The notes under the pieces are model-generated. The model was not told the origin of the DNA. It ran no database searches and worked only from the letters and a program-made list of their open reading frames with translations. This document shows, in pieces, positions 6,692 through 15,108 of a stretch of 27,012 bases of DNA (position 1 is the first letter of the stretch; each line of letters opens with the position of its first letter). Both the position numbers and the translations under genes were made by a program. Origin of the DNA: JAQVWU01 sp964628455 (GTDB taxonomy: Bacteria > Bacillota > Clostridia > Oscillospirales > CAG-272); assembly GCA_964628455.1 (NCBI GenBank), contig CAZVPD010000025.1:1-27012 (forward strand), written 5' to 3'.

Positions 6692-7488
6692 AAAACGCCT
6701 CCGATGCCGATATAAAAGCCGAAAACCATACCGACACCCGCCGCGATCCCGACAGCCGAGAGCAGCGCTTCCGTAAAACGGGCCGAACCGGAAATCAGAT
6801 CCCCCATGATGGTATCCCTGATCGCATTGGTCATCGCAAGACCCGGAAGCAGCGGTATAATCGACCCGACGATAATTTTATCCGTATTCCCGGTGCCGGC
6901 AAGCGTGACCGCCGAAACCGTGATCAGGGCTATCAGCATGCTGCCCACAAGCGATATGATAAACGGAAAAATATTGATCCGGCTGAAGGATGCCGAGAGA
7001 AGCTGGACCGATGCTCCGCACAGAAAGGCCACAGCGAAATCAAACAGACCTCCCCCGCTGACAAGCGTGAAAAGTCCGGCTGCAAGTGCCGAATACAAAC
7101 AGCTTCTGAGGATGTCGAAACGGCCGTAACCCTTTGCGCTGAGTTCACGCAGCTGCCGGAGCGCTTCTTTAAAATCTATCTCTCCCGATTCGACGGCACG
7201 CGACACCGTGTTCGTATAGTCTATACGGACAAGGTCCACCCACCTTTTTTTGATGCGTTTCACATGTGTTTTATAAGAGACTTCACCGCTGACAAGCGTA
7301 ACAAAAATGCCGGTGGGTATCGCGATGACTTCGGATTCCGCATACCCGCCGGCCGTGCAGATGCGCATGACCGTTTCCTCGGCGCGGTAGGTTTCCCCCC
7401 CGTTTTCAAGTATAAGGCAGCCGGCAAGTCTCGCCGTATCCAGGACCAGTTCCTCATTGCATCTTACATTCATCGGGATTTTACACAC
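6688..7488 (-). CDS. Threonine/serine exporter family, large half (ThrE/DUF1212)
   Basis: 266 residues. The N-terminal soluble part carries the family pattern ARLAGCLILENGGETYRAEET and IPTGIFVTL; the C-terminal 150 residues contain about five membrane segments including GSIIPLLPGLAMTNAIRDT, the conserved ThrE pore-region stretch. It forms the exporter with the 6224-6691 product. The frame begins with GTG at 7488; ATG at 7473 is an alternative that better matches usual N-termini. The only nearby purine run (GGAAAG) is poorly spaced for either. It begins 8 bases after the stop of the upstream ABC gene, so the exporter is very probably cotranscribed with the ABC-DUF1854-ABC cassette. Confidence 0.85.
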   Translation of the reverse strand: MCKIPMNVRCNEELVLDTARLAGCLILENGGETYRAEETVMRICTAGGYAESEVIAIPTGIFVTLVSGEVSYKTHVKRIKKRWVDLVRIDYTNTVSRAVESGEIDFKEALRQLRELSAKGYGRFDILRSCLYSALAAGLFTLVSGGGLFDFAVAFLCGASVQLLSASFSRINIFPFIISLVGSMLIALITVSAVTLAGTGNTDKIIVGSIIPLLPGLAMTNAIRDTIMGDLISGSARFTEALLSAVGIAAGVGMVFGFYIGIGGVL

Positions 7489-7496
7489 TTTCCGTG

Positions 7497-9710
7497 TCAG
7501 CTTATCTGTTCCCTGCCGGCCATTTTCGACATCTGCCGCTGTGCCATGACCAGACCGTAATATATGCCTTTACGGCGCATAAGTTCGTCATGTGTCCCCG
7601 TTTCGGCCAGGCTTCCTTTATCGAGGACGATCAGGCGGGTGGCGTTGCGCAATGTGGAGAGCCGATGGGCAATCGCCAGGGTCGTTCTGTCTTTGATCAG
7701 CTTCTGAAGCGAGTCCTGTATCTGTTTTTCGGTCTCCGTATCGAGTGAAGCGGTCGCCTCATCCAGAATCAGTATACGCGGATTATGAAGAAGGGCCCGG
7801 GCGATCGAGATCCGCTGGCGTTCACCGCCGGACAGCGTATATCCCCGCTCTCCCACTTTCGTATTATACGCATCGGGAAGCTTCATGATAAAGGGATGGG
7901 CTCCGGCGATCTTGGCGGCTGTGATCACCTCATCGCGGGATGCTCCGGATTTGGCGTATGCGATGTTGTCGTATATCGTTCCGGAAAATAAAAACGTTTC
8001 CTGCAGAACAACGCCGATCTGGGAACGGAGAGATTCCTGCGAAATGTCCTTGATGTTGACGCCGTCGATTTTTACTGCTCCTTCGTCAACATCGTATAGA
8101 CGCATGACAAGATTGATGAGTGTGGACTTGCCGACTCCGGATTTACCCACAATACCAATCATTTCACCGGGTCTGATGCTGACCGATATCTTTTTCAGCA
8201 CATCGACCGTTTCGTCATAACCGAAGGAAACATCCTCGAATTCGATAAAACCTTTGATGTCGACTTCTTTCGCGTTTTCACGGTCGGCAACATCGACTTT
8301 TTCGTCGATGACATCGAAAATTTTCACGAGTGAAGTCGTAACGCGAACCAGCATTCGCGGAAACCAGGCGATCCATCGCAGCGGGCCGTAAATCAAACCG
8401 ATATACGATGTTATCTGCTGCATATATCCGAGTGACATTTCCAGGCTGAGTATCTTGGAACCGGCATAATACAGCAGGAAAAATTCACCGATACCCATGA
8501 TAAACTGAATAATCGGATAAATGACCGCAAAAAAGCGTTCGTTGAATATCGAAATGTCACGTTCGGCGCGGATAACTTCCTCATAACGGCCATATTCGTG
8601 TTTTTCCATTCCGAAAGCCTTGACTACCCGGATACCCGAAAAAATGTCATGCAGGATCGTGCTCGATTTAGCGTTCAGCGTCCATTGCTTGTGCCAGTGC
8701 CGATGCATAAACGACCAGAACAACCGGTTGATCACAACGACCACAGGCATCGGAAGTATCACCATAAGCGCGAGACGCCAGTCATAAATGAATAAAAAAG
8801 TACCGACCGCCGCAAAAATAATGATTTGTTCGAATGCATTGCCTATTTCATGCGTTATAAAATGATTCAGTGTATTCGTATCGCCGGTTACCCGGTTCAT
8901 CAGTTCACCGGATGTCCGTTTGGAAATACGCGAGATCGACATGACCTCGATCTTATTGAAGACAAGTTCACGCAGACGGACGGAAACTTTATTGCTGGCC
9001 TTGATCAGCGTCAGGCTGCGGATAATCGAAAGGATGCGCAGAATGACGTTCAGAAAAAAGATGCCCGATATCACCGTCAGAAAATTCTGCCACTGAGGCA
9101 TCGTATCCGCCAGTATATAATCATCGACCAGTATTCGGTTTATCCAGGGGGTGATCAGACTGGTTGCTGCGATCACGAAATACATGAATATCGAAAAATA
9201 GATATAACCCGCATAGGGTTTTGCGATATCCCAGATACGCCCCAGATAATGTTTTTTATCCACACAGCGGGCACACACCCTTGACCCGGCAGAATAAGGT
9301 CTACCGCATTTTGGGCAGTAAACTTCGACTTCCTCTTCATATCCGTAATCGAATTTACCTGTCTGCATGTATTTGTTGATACGTTTTGCAAGCGACGCGT
9401 AGAGACGGGAAAAACTCATATCCGCCCGGCACAGCATATGATCCCTGCTGTCTTTCACATACTCCAGAAAAACGCAGCCTATACCGGCCGTATATTTAAA
9501 TTCCGTGATTTCAGCCAGCGAAACCGTCTCTGTAAGGACTCCGCCTTTCAATACGACAAGCCTGTCCCTCAGTATCGCGGCAAGACCGTCGACCGCCTGA
9601 TGCGATGACGTATTGTCAAGATCAAACTGAAAAGGGACGATAATCTCTTCTTCATGAAGGCCGGGCAGAAGAAAGATCAGCTTTTTATTCAGAGTTGTTC
9701 TTTTTTCCAT
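7497..9710 (-). CDS. ABC exporter half-transporter with N-terminal PH-like and zinc-ribbon modules
   Basis: 737 residues. Residues 1-120 form a beta-rich, PH-like module, followed by a zinc ribbon CPKCGRPYSAGSRVCARC (132-149), a six-helix type 1 exporter membrane domain (about 165-450) and an ATPase domain. The ATPase motifs are complete: Walker A GKSGVGKST, Q-loop GVVLQETFLF, signature LSGGERQ, Walker B ILILDEATASLD and H-loop IAHRLS. Half-transporters of this kind pair as dimers; the obvious partner is the 10302-12605 product, which has the same layout. Clostridial and cyanobacterial relatives with DUF1854 neighbours have been labelled cyanophycin-metabolism-associated ABC transporters; no cyanophycin synthetase is seen here. 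The substrate is unknown. It starts at an ATG with AAAGG upstream, 24 bases after the DUF1854 gene. Confidence 0.9.
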   Translation of the reverse strand: MEKRTTLNKKLIFLLPGLHEEEIIVPFQFDLDNTSSHQAVDGLAAILRDRLVVLKGGVLTETVSLAEITEFKYTAGIGCVFLEYVKDSRDHMLCRADMSFSRLYASLAKRINKYMQTGKFDYGYEEEVEVYCPKCGRPYSAGSRVCARCVDKKHYLGRIWDIAKPYAGYIYFSIFMYFVIAATSLITPWINRILVDDYILADTMPQWQNFLTVISGIFFLNVILRILSIIRSLTLIKASNKVSVRLRELVFNKIEVMSISRISKRTSGELMNRVTGDTNTLNHFITHEIGNAFEQIIIFAAVGTFLFIYDWRLALMVILPMPVVVVINRLFWSFMHRHWHKQWTLNAKSSTILHDIFSGIRVVKAFGMEKHEYGRYEEVIRAERDISIFNERFFAVIYPIIQFIMGIGEFFLLYYAGSKILSLEMSLGYMQQITSYIGLIYGPLRWIAWFPRMLVRVTTSLVKIFDVIDEKVDVADRENAKEVDIKGFIEFEDVSFGYDETVDVLKKISVSIRPGEMIGIVGKSGVGKSTLINLVMRLYDVDEGAVKIDGVNIKDISQESLRSQIGVVLQETFLFSGTIYDNIAYAKSGASRDEVITAAKIAGAHPFIMKLPDAYNTKVGERGYTLSGGERQRISIARALLHNPRILILDEATASLDTETEKQIQDSLQKLIKDRTTLAIAHRLSTLRNATRLIVLDKGSLAETGTHDELMRRKGIYYGLVMAQRQMSKMAGREQIS

Positions 9711-9734
9711 TCATACTGCCTTTCGGATTTTAAA

Positions 9735-10277
9735 TCACATGTAGAGCTCGATTTTTTTATAGCTTTTCCGGTCAAGCGCTTCTATATCCGGAATATCGTA
9801 CCTGTTTCCGTCCACATCGGTCAAAAAAATATGCGTTATATTGATTTTATGAATACTGCGGTAGGTGTCCTGAATGGTAAAAGCGCGTTCACCCGTATCG
9901 GTCAGTACTTTCCAGTATGAAAATCCGAAACGCTCTTTCATGGAGATGATTTTTTTAATGGTCGGCGAGTAATATTTCCGGTCAAGTTCATCCGTAATGT
10001 ATTTGCGCTGTTCTTCGTTTATATCCTCCAGGCTTTTTATAATCGCTATTTCTTTCCCGTCTTTGTCGTTTACGGAGATATAATTGAATTTGTCTTCAAA
10101 CGGAAACGCCCGGTGCAGGAAAACCCGGTCATATTCTTTTTCTTCGATACCCTTCGCTTCATCCGGAACCTTTATTTTTAATGTCAGAAAATCATTCTTC
10201 ATTCCGAAGATCGAATTTTCGGAACTGATATAAACAATATCCACGATTTCACTCAGGGCGCTTTTTTTCTCTTCCAA
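9735..10277 (-). CDS. DUF1854 domain protein, sandwiched between two ABC half-transporters
   Basis: 180 residues, soluble, with no signal peptide. It shows the DUF1854 pattern, including RAFPFEDKFNYISV, GKEIAIIKSLEDI, LDRKYYSPTIKKI and TDTGERAFTIQD. The family is known mainly from its place between ABC exporter genes, sometimes with cyanophycin genes; its function is unknown. A cytosolic accessory to the ABC pair is the simple inference. The start is TTG at 10277 with GGGAG about 9 bases upstream. It is flanked by gaps of 24 bases on both sides, matching a single transcript. Confidence 0.85.
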   Translation of the reverse strand: MEEKKSALSEIVDIVYISSENSIFGMKNDFLTLKIKVPDEAKGIEEKEYDRVFLHRAFPFEDKFNYISVNDKDGKEIAIIKSLEDINEEQRKYITDELDRKYYSPTIKKIISMKERFGFSYWKVLTDTGERAFTIQDTYRSIHKINITHIFLTDVDGNRYDIPDIEALDRKSYKKIELYM

Positions 10278-10301
10278 TTGTATTCACTCCCGTCAGCAAT
10301 C

Positions 10302-12605
10302 TCAGCCTTCGATCCCGATATTGCGAAGCGCTTCGACCTGTAATTTATACAGATTAAAATAGATGCCTTTTTTATTGATCAGATCAAGATGCGTACCCGC
10401 TTCGGGCATTTTTCCGTTTTCTATGACAATGAGTTTGTCCGCATCGCGCAAAGTCGAAAGCCTGTGCGCAATCATGATGGTGGTTCTTCCTTTCACCAGC
10501 TTTTCAAGCGCAGTCTGAATCTGTCTTTCCGTTTCGGTATCCATCGAAGCGGTCGCTTCATCCATGATAAGTATTTTCGGATTGCGCAGGACTGCGCGCG
10601 CAATGGAAATGCGCTGTCTTTCTCCTCCGGACAAGTCTTTAAATCCGAAACCTATTTTTGTTTCATACGCGTCGGGCAGTTTGATGATAAAATCATGGGC
10701 TCCGGCAATTTTCGCCGCCTCGATAATCTCGGTCCTGGTCGCTTCCGGACGCGCATATTTGATATTCTCCGCTATGGTGCCGGCAAACAGATAAGTTTCC
10801 TGTGAAACAATGGCAATATTGCTGCGAAGAACATCGAATGCTATGTCTTTTATATTGACGCCGTCGATCAGTATCTCCCCTTCATTGACATCATACAGGC
10901 GTATAAGCAGGTTGGCAAGAGTACTTTTTCCCGCTCCCGTATGACCCACAATACCCAGTTTTTCTCCGGGCTGCACATCGAAAGAGACATTATCGATCAC
11001 TTTGCGGTTTTTAACATAGGAAAAGCTGATATTTTTAAATTCCACGCTTCCGCGAAGGCGTTCAAAACGTATGGGATCTTCTTTTTCGACGACATCGGGA
11101 ACCGCGTCCATCACTTCGATCAGCCGCTGCATGGCGTTGAATGAATCCGAAGCCATATTCATCATATCTACGAAAAAAAACATCGGGTTCTGTATCATGG
11201 CCATATAGGCGATAAAAGTAATCAGCATTCCGTATGTCATTTCGCCCTGTATAACCATCCAGCCGCCGATGCCCCAGACGATTATGCTGCTCAAATACAG
11301 CATAAAACCGGCGAGAGGAAAGGCGGTATGTGCAAAATACGACATGTTTCGTTCGGCGTTTGCGAGTGCGATACTCTGACGGTCAAATCTTTTAATCTCG
11401 TCTTTCTCTTTGGAAAAAGCCTTGACCACACGGACTCCCGTCAAAACGTCGCTCAGCGTCGAATTTAAAGCGCGAAAACGGCCGAACCGCTTTGCGTGGA
11501 GTTTTCCCATATGACCGAAAAGCCATTTTATCATAAAAAACACAACGGGAACCGTAATCAGCGACAATAGAGTAAGAAGAGGATTCATGATGATCATGAT
11601 GATGAAGAGCGCCGTAATCTGGACGAGATTTACGAGGAAATAGGGGAGGGCGTCACAAAAAAACCAGTATATAGTATTTGCGTCATTATTGACCTGTGCC
11701 ATAAGCCCGCCGGTCTGTCTTCCCGTAAAAAAACTGATGGACAGGCGCTCGATAGCGGTAAATATCACTTTTTTCAGGTCATAAACGACTTTCGCCGCAA
11801 CCGAAGTGCTGATCGCTCCGCTGAATATCTGATTGAGCAGAGAAAGAAGCCGGGTAGCCAGTATAATGCCCAAAACGAGCAGCAACTCGCCGTAAAATTC
11901 ACCGGCTGTATTCAACACCTGGTCATAGTAAAAACCCGAACTCACATAAGGAGCTATCACGCCCAAGGCGCTCGATACGACCAGCAATAGGATCATAATG
12001 CCGATAAATATTTTATATTTGAAAAAAAATTCCGAAGTTCGTTTGATTATTTTCCCTTTGTCCATGCATTTCGGACAGATCTTCCGCACGGGGTCTGCGT
12101 ACCGGTTACCGCACTTAGGGCACAGTTTTTCTTCTTTCAGATCTTTTTCGGCTTCGCCCGGTTCGACGGCGCCCTTTTCTTTGATCTGTCCCGCATATTT
12201 AATAAAAAGATTCGTATCCTCTTTGGATGCGTTCGTCAGATATGTGATAAGAACGAAAACGCCGTCTTTATCTTTTGCAACAAGACGGCAAGTCGATATG
12301 AGTTCCTCTACTTTAAAGTCCGACAATTCGGAGATCATAAAGCTATCGCAGGATATTTCTTTAAATTCAGACATGATCCCCGGTTTCAAACGGCCCTTCC
12401 GGCGCGACGGTACAACCGCCGACGAACCCCCGAGACAGATGATTTCACCCGCCGTGGCAAACAGCCAGCAATCGCACCAGATTCCGTCGCGGTTCATATC
12501 GCATTTTGAAACAAGCAGAATATCCGATTCGGCAATGCCCTTCCCGTCCAGCGCATGCCATACATCAGGCGGAGCCTTCACTATTTGAATCATAGACCCT
12601 GTCAA
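10302..12605 (-). CDS. ABC exporter half-transporter with N-terminal PH-like and zinc-ribbon modules, first gene of operon
   Basis: 767 residues from TTG at 12605, or 763 from ATG at 12593. The TTG has AAAGGAAAG just before it; the choice is not certain. An N-terminal beta-rich module (to about residue 145) is followed by a zinc ribbon CPKCGNRYADPVRKICPKC (162-180), a type 1 exporter membrane domain (about 195-480) and an ATPase. All ATPase motifs are intact: Walker A GHTGAGKST, Q-loop AIVSQETYLF, signature LSGGERQ, Walker B ILIMDEATASMD and H-loop IAHRLS. It is the probable heterodimer partner of the 7497-9710 product; both sites keep the catalytic Glu, so no degenerate ATP site is expected. 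It lies 30 bases downstream of the predicted transcription start of the promoter at 12642-12670. Confidence 0.9.
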   Translation of the reverse strand: MTGSMIQIVKAPPDVWHALDGKGIAESDILLVSKCDMNRDGIWCDCWLFATAGEIICLGGSSAVVPSRRKGRLKPGIMSEFKEISCDSFMISELSDFKVEELISTCRLVAKDKDGVFVLITYLTNASKEDTNLFIKYAGQIKEKGAVEPGEAEKDLKEEKLCPKCGNRYADPVRKICPKCMDKGKIIKRTSEFFFKYKIFIGIMILLLVVSSALGVIAPYVSSGFYYDQVLNTAGEFYGELLLVLGIILATRLLSLLNQIFSGAISTSVAAKVVYDLKKVIFTAIERLSISFFTGRQTGGLMAQVNNDANTIYWFFCDALPYFLVNLVQITALFIIMIIMNPLLTLLSLITVPVVFFMIKWLFGHMGKLHAKRFGRFRALNSTLSDVLTGVRVVKAFSKEKDEIKRFDRQSIALANAERNMSYFAHTAFPLAGFMLYLSSIIVWGIGGWMVIQGEMTYGMLITFIAYMAMIQNPMFFFVDMMNMASDSFNAMQRLIEVMDAVPDVVEKEDPIRFERLRGSVEFKNISFSYVKNRKVIDNVSFDVQPGEKLGIVGHTGAGKSTLANLLIRLYDVNEGEILIDGVNIKDIAFDVLRSNIAIVSQETYLFAGTIAENIKYARPEATRTEIIEAAKIAGAHDFIIKLPDAYETKIGFGFKDLSGGERQRISIARAVLRNPKILIMDEATASMDTETERQIQTALEKLVKGRTTIMIAHRLSTLRDADKLIVIENGKMPEAGTHLDLINKKGIYFNLYKLQVEALRNIGIEG

Positions 12606-12641
12606 ACTTTCCTTTCGTTTAAATCATGCAATTTACACAGT

Positions 12642-12670
12642 ATTGTATAATAAAAGCCGACTCTTGTCAA
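12642..12670 (-). promoter_or_regulatory. Strong predicted promoter of the ABC-DUF1854-ABC-ThrE operon
   Basis: Minus strand: perfect -35 TTGACA (12670-12665), 17-base spacer, -10 TACAAT (12647-12642). Transcription would start near 12635, giving a short leader of about 30 bases. It is divergent to the promoter at 12722-12750. Confidence 0.65.
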
Positions 12671-12721
12671 GCATTATAGCCGTTTTTTATTTTTTCACCC
12701 CGATTTATTTATTTCAGGATG

Positions 12722-12750
12722 TTTACATTTCGATTCTTTTATGTTATACT
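12722..12750 (+). promoter_or_regulatory. Strong predicted promoter of the seven-gene plus-strand run
   Basis: -35 TTTACA (12722-12727), 17-base spacer, -10 TATACT (12745-12750); transcription would start near 12757. The ATG at 12741 falls inside this promoter and cannot be the translation start if the promoter is real. Confidence 0.6.
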
Positions 12751-12779
12751 CTTTATATTATTTTAAGGCGGTGGAATGC

Positions 12780-15074
12780 TTGGACGCTAATAAGCGCGAG
12801 ATAAATTATAACGAATTAAAGAAAAATTTTTTAAATATTAAAAACGATTACAGAACCATCGCTTTTTTTCACATGGACGGTGATATGACCGATGAAGATG
12901 CTGTTTCGGCTCATTTTAACGGTTATAAAAAGAGCGGTTACGGCGGTGTTGCATTGCTTCCGGTTTCAAAAACAACCCCCCCATACGGCACGGATGCGTA
13001 TTATAAAGCATACGGAAAGATTCTTGATATCGCAGACAAAACAGGTCTTTTTGTTATATATTACGACGACCTCGACTTTCCTTCCGGATGGGCAGGCGGT
13101 GAACTTGCACAAAAATATCCTTCCGCGCTTGCAAAACAGCTCTGCCGCCGTGAACTGACCTGTACATCCGGCGACCAGACCCGATTCAGACTCGACACCG
13201 AAGGAAAAACAATGTCGGTCGTTGCCATCGAAAACGACACGCATGAAGTGGTCGATCTGCGCGATCATATACAAAACGATTATGTGATCTGGTATACACC
13301 GGAGGGAAACTGGACGATTCAGCAGTATACCGTAAAAATCATGCCGGGCACCCGGTACGTAAATTACCTGAATTATGACTCCTGCCGGTGTTTTATCAAC
13401 CTGACCTATAAGATCTTTTGTGATATGTTCGAAAAATATATCGGTGAAACGGTCATCATGACTTTTTATGACGATATACAGTATATTACGCCGAACCGGC
13501 GGATGTGGGACGATGATTTCAACCGTATTTTCTTCGAAAAATACGGTTTTGATCCGGCACCGTATTATCCGGCTTTGTTTGAGGATATAAAAGAAGATAC
13601 CGAACATTACAGATCGCTTTTTTTCAACTGCCGCGCCGAAATGCTTGCGGACGGTTTTTTTCGGGCTGTTTCGGATTTTACCAATACCCACAGTCTGATC
13701 TGCACCGGGCATGTAGCCGAACCCAAATCAACGGCGGCTCCATGGCTGTTCGGAGACGGCATGACCTACCAGAGAAATGCCGGCGCATGCGGTCTGGACC
13801 TTGTCCACCAGTATTTATACGGTTTTAACGGTCTGAAAATGGCATCAAGTTCCGCGTATAATTATGACAGGAATCTTGTCTGCTGCGAAATATTCGGCAA
13901 CTATACAAAGTTAAACGATGACATTTTGTATCGCGAAGCCATGAATGCCTTCGCGCGCGGAGTGAATTTTCTCATACCGCACACATTATGGCTGAGCGGA
14001 AATGCTTCAATCCCTCACGAGGTATCACACAGAAACCCGGATTTCCGTGACAGCCTGCATGACTGGAACGATTTTGCCGCACGCTGTCAGACTTTGCTGC
14101 GAGGCGGAAGACATATATGCGATATCGCACTTTTATATCCGGTCTATTCCCTTCAGGCGCAGACCTCGCTGTTTATAACACAGGTCTCCGGTTTTGAATT
14201 TCCTCAGACGCCGGTCAACGCCGATTATATGAATGTGATCAATTCGGTCATGAATTACTGCGGACACGACCTGACCGTACTCCATCCCGAAACACTGAAC
14301 GAAAAATGCTATTCCGACGACGGGATTCTCTATCTCGGCAACAAAGTCAATTTCGAACAATATAAGCTGCTGATCCTTCCCGGTTCGGGACAGATCAGCG
14401 TTAAAAGCGTTCGTATCCTAAAAAAATTCTTCGACGACGGCGGAAAGATCATAGCCACCGACGAACTTCCGTTCCGCGCCTTTGAATTCAATCCCGAAAA
14501 CAAAGAAAACGGCGAAAATCCCTACGATACGGAAGTCCGTGAAACGATCGAAACGATCTTCGGAATTAAAAAGAATGAAATCAACACTTTTGAGGCATAT
14601 TATAAAAACACAAATCCGGCGGGGGGAACCGCCTATTACATACTTTCATCGAAGACAGCCGCAGACGGCACCGATCTGGTCGACAGCCAGGTGCTTTCAA
14701 CCATCATAGACAGTGAAATGGATCTCGCGCATGACGTTGTCATCGGAGATATGCCGCGTATACAAAACAGCGGAATTCTGAACCTTCCGCTTCCGATGTT
14801 CGAAAAGATGAATGTGGTCAGCGGCGGTGTTTTTAATTATATCCATAAAAAATATGCAGGATGCGATCTGTATTATTTTATCAATTCGACCAATTCATCC
14901 TACAAAGGCAACATTTTTCTTCTCGGAGAATTTGCTTCATGCGAAGAATGGAATCCCCACACCGGGAAAATAAAGAAGCTGGGTATCGAATATTCCGTAT
15001 TGAAAGAACATGCGTATACCCTTCTGGAAATGTCTCTCGAATCCGCTGCATCCGTCTTTATCCTCTGCAGATAA
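12780..15074 (+). CDS. GH106-related putative glycoside hydrolase
   Basis: 764 residues from TTG at 12780, chosen because AAGGCGGTGG lies 5 bases upstream and the earlier in-frame ATG (12741) lies in the -10 box. The N-terminal barrel resembles alpha-L-rhamnosidase-like family GH106 and relatives: a segment ending GYGGVALLPV, then YYDDLDFPSGWAGGEL at about residues 94-109, TFYDD near 231, GHVAEP, and CEIFGNY. There is no signal peptide, so the protein is probably cytosolic and acts on imported or internal glycosides. The usual FxDEP acid motif of relatives appears as YDDIQ, so the catalytic residues are uncertain. The C-terminal third looks like the beta-galactosidase-like trimerisation and sandwich domains. 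It is the first gene of the plus-strand run; the next gene is 34 bases on. The family is fairly sure, the substrate unknown. Confidence 0.65.
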   Translation: MDANKREINYNELKKNFLNIKNDYRTIAFFHMDGDMTDEDAVSAHFNGYKKSGYGGVALLPVSKTTPPYGTDAYYKAYGKILDIADKTGLFVIYYDDLDFPSGWAGGELAQKYPSALAKQLCRRELTCTSGDQTRFRLDTEGKTMSVVAIENDTHEVVDLRDHIQNDYVIWYTPEGNWTIQQYTVKIMPGTRYVNYLNYDSCRCFINLTYKIFCDMFEKYIGETVIMTFYDDIQYITPNRRMWDDDFNRIFFEKYGFDPAPYYPALFEDIKEDTEHYRSLFFNCRAEMLADGFFRAVSDFTNTHSLICTGHVAEPKSTAAPWLFGDGMTYQRNAGACGLDLVHQYLYGFNGLKMASSSAYNYDRNLVCCEIFGNYTKLNDDILYREAMNAFARGVNFLIPHTLWLSGNASIPHEVSHRNPDFRDSLHDWNDFAARCQTLLRGGRHICDIALLYPVYSLQAQTSLFITQVSGFEFPQTPVNADYMNVINSVMNYCGHDLTVLHPETLNEKCYSDDGILYLGNKVNFEQYKLLILPGSGQISVKSVRILKKFFDDGGKIIATDELPFRAFEFNPENKENGENPYDTEVRETIETIFGIKKNEINTFEAYYKNTNPAGGTAYYILSSKTAADGTDLVDSQVLSTIIDSEMDLAHDVVIGDMPRIQNSGILNLPLPMFEKMNVVSGGVFNYIHKKYAGCDLYYFINSTNSSYKGNIFLLGEFASCEEWNPHTGKIKKLGIEYSVLKEHAYTLLEMSLESAASVFILCR

Positions 15075-15108
15075 AAATCAACACGAAAACGAAAGGTATC
15101 ATTAAACT

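Noticed and set aside
8826..9284. Plus-strand open frames opposite the ABC transporter genes
   Set aside because: Antisense shadows of clear ABC genes, with His/Arg/Gln-rich translations typical of reversed coding sequence.
12741..12743. ATG at 12741 as the start of the glycoside hydrolase
   Set aside because: It lies within the predicted -10 region, has no ribosome binding site, and TTG 12780 has a good one.
12966..13712. 248-codon minus-strand frame opposite the glycoside hydrolase
   Set aside because: It lies wholly inside a supported gene on the other strand and has no ribosome binding site or recognisable domain.
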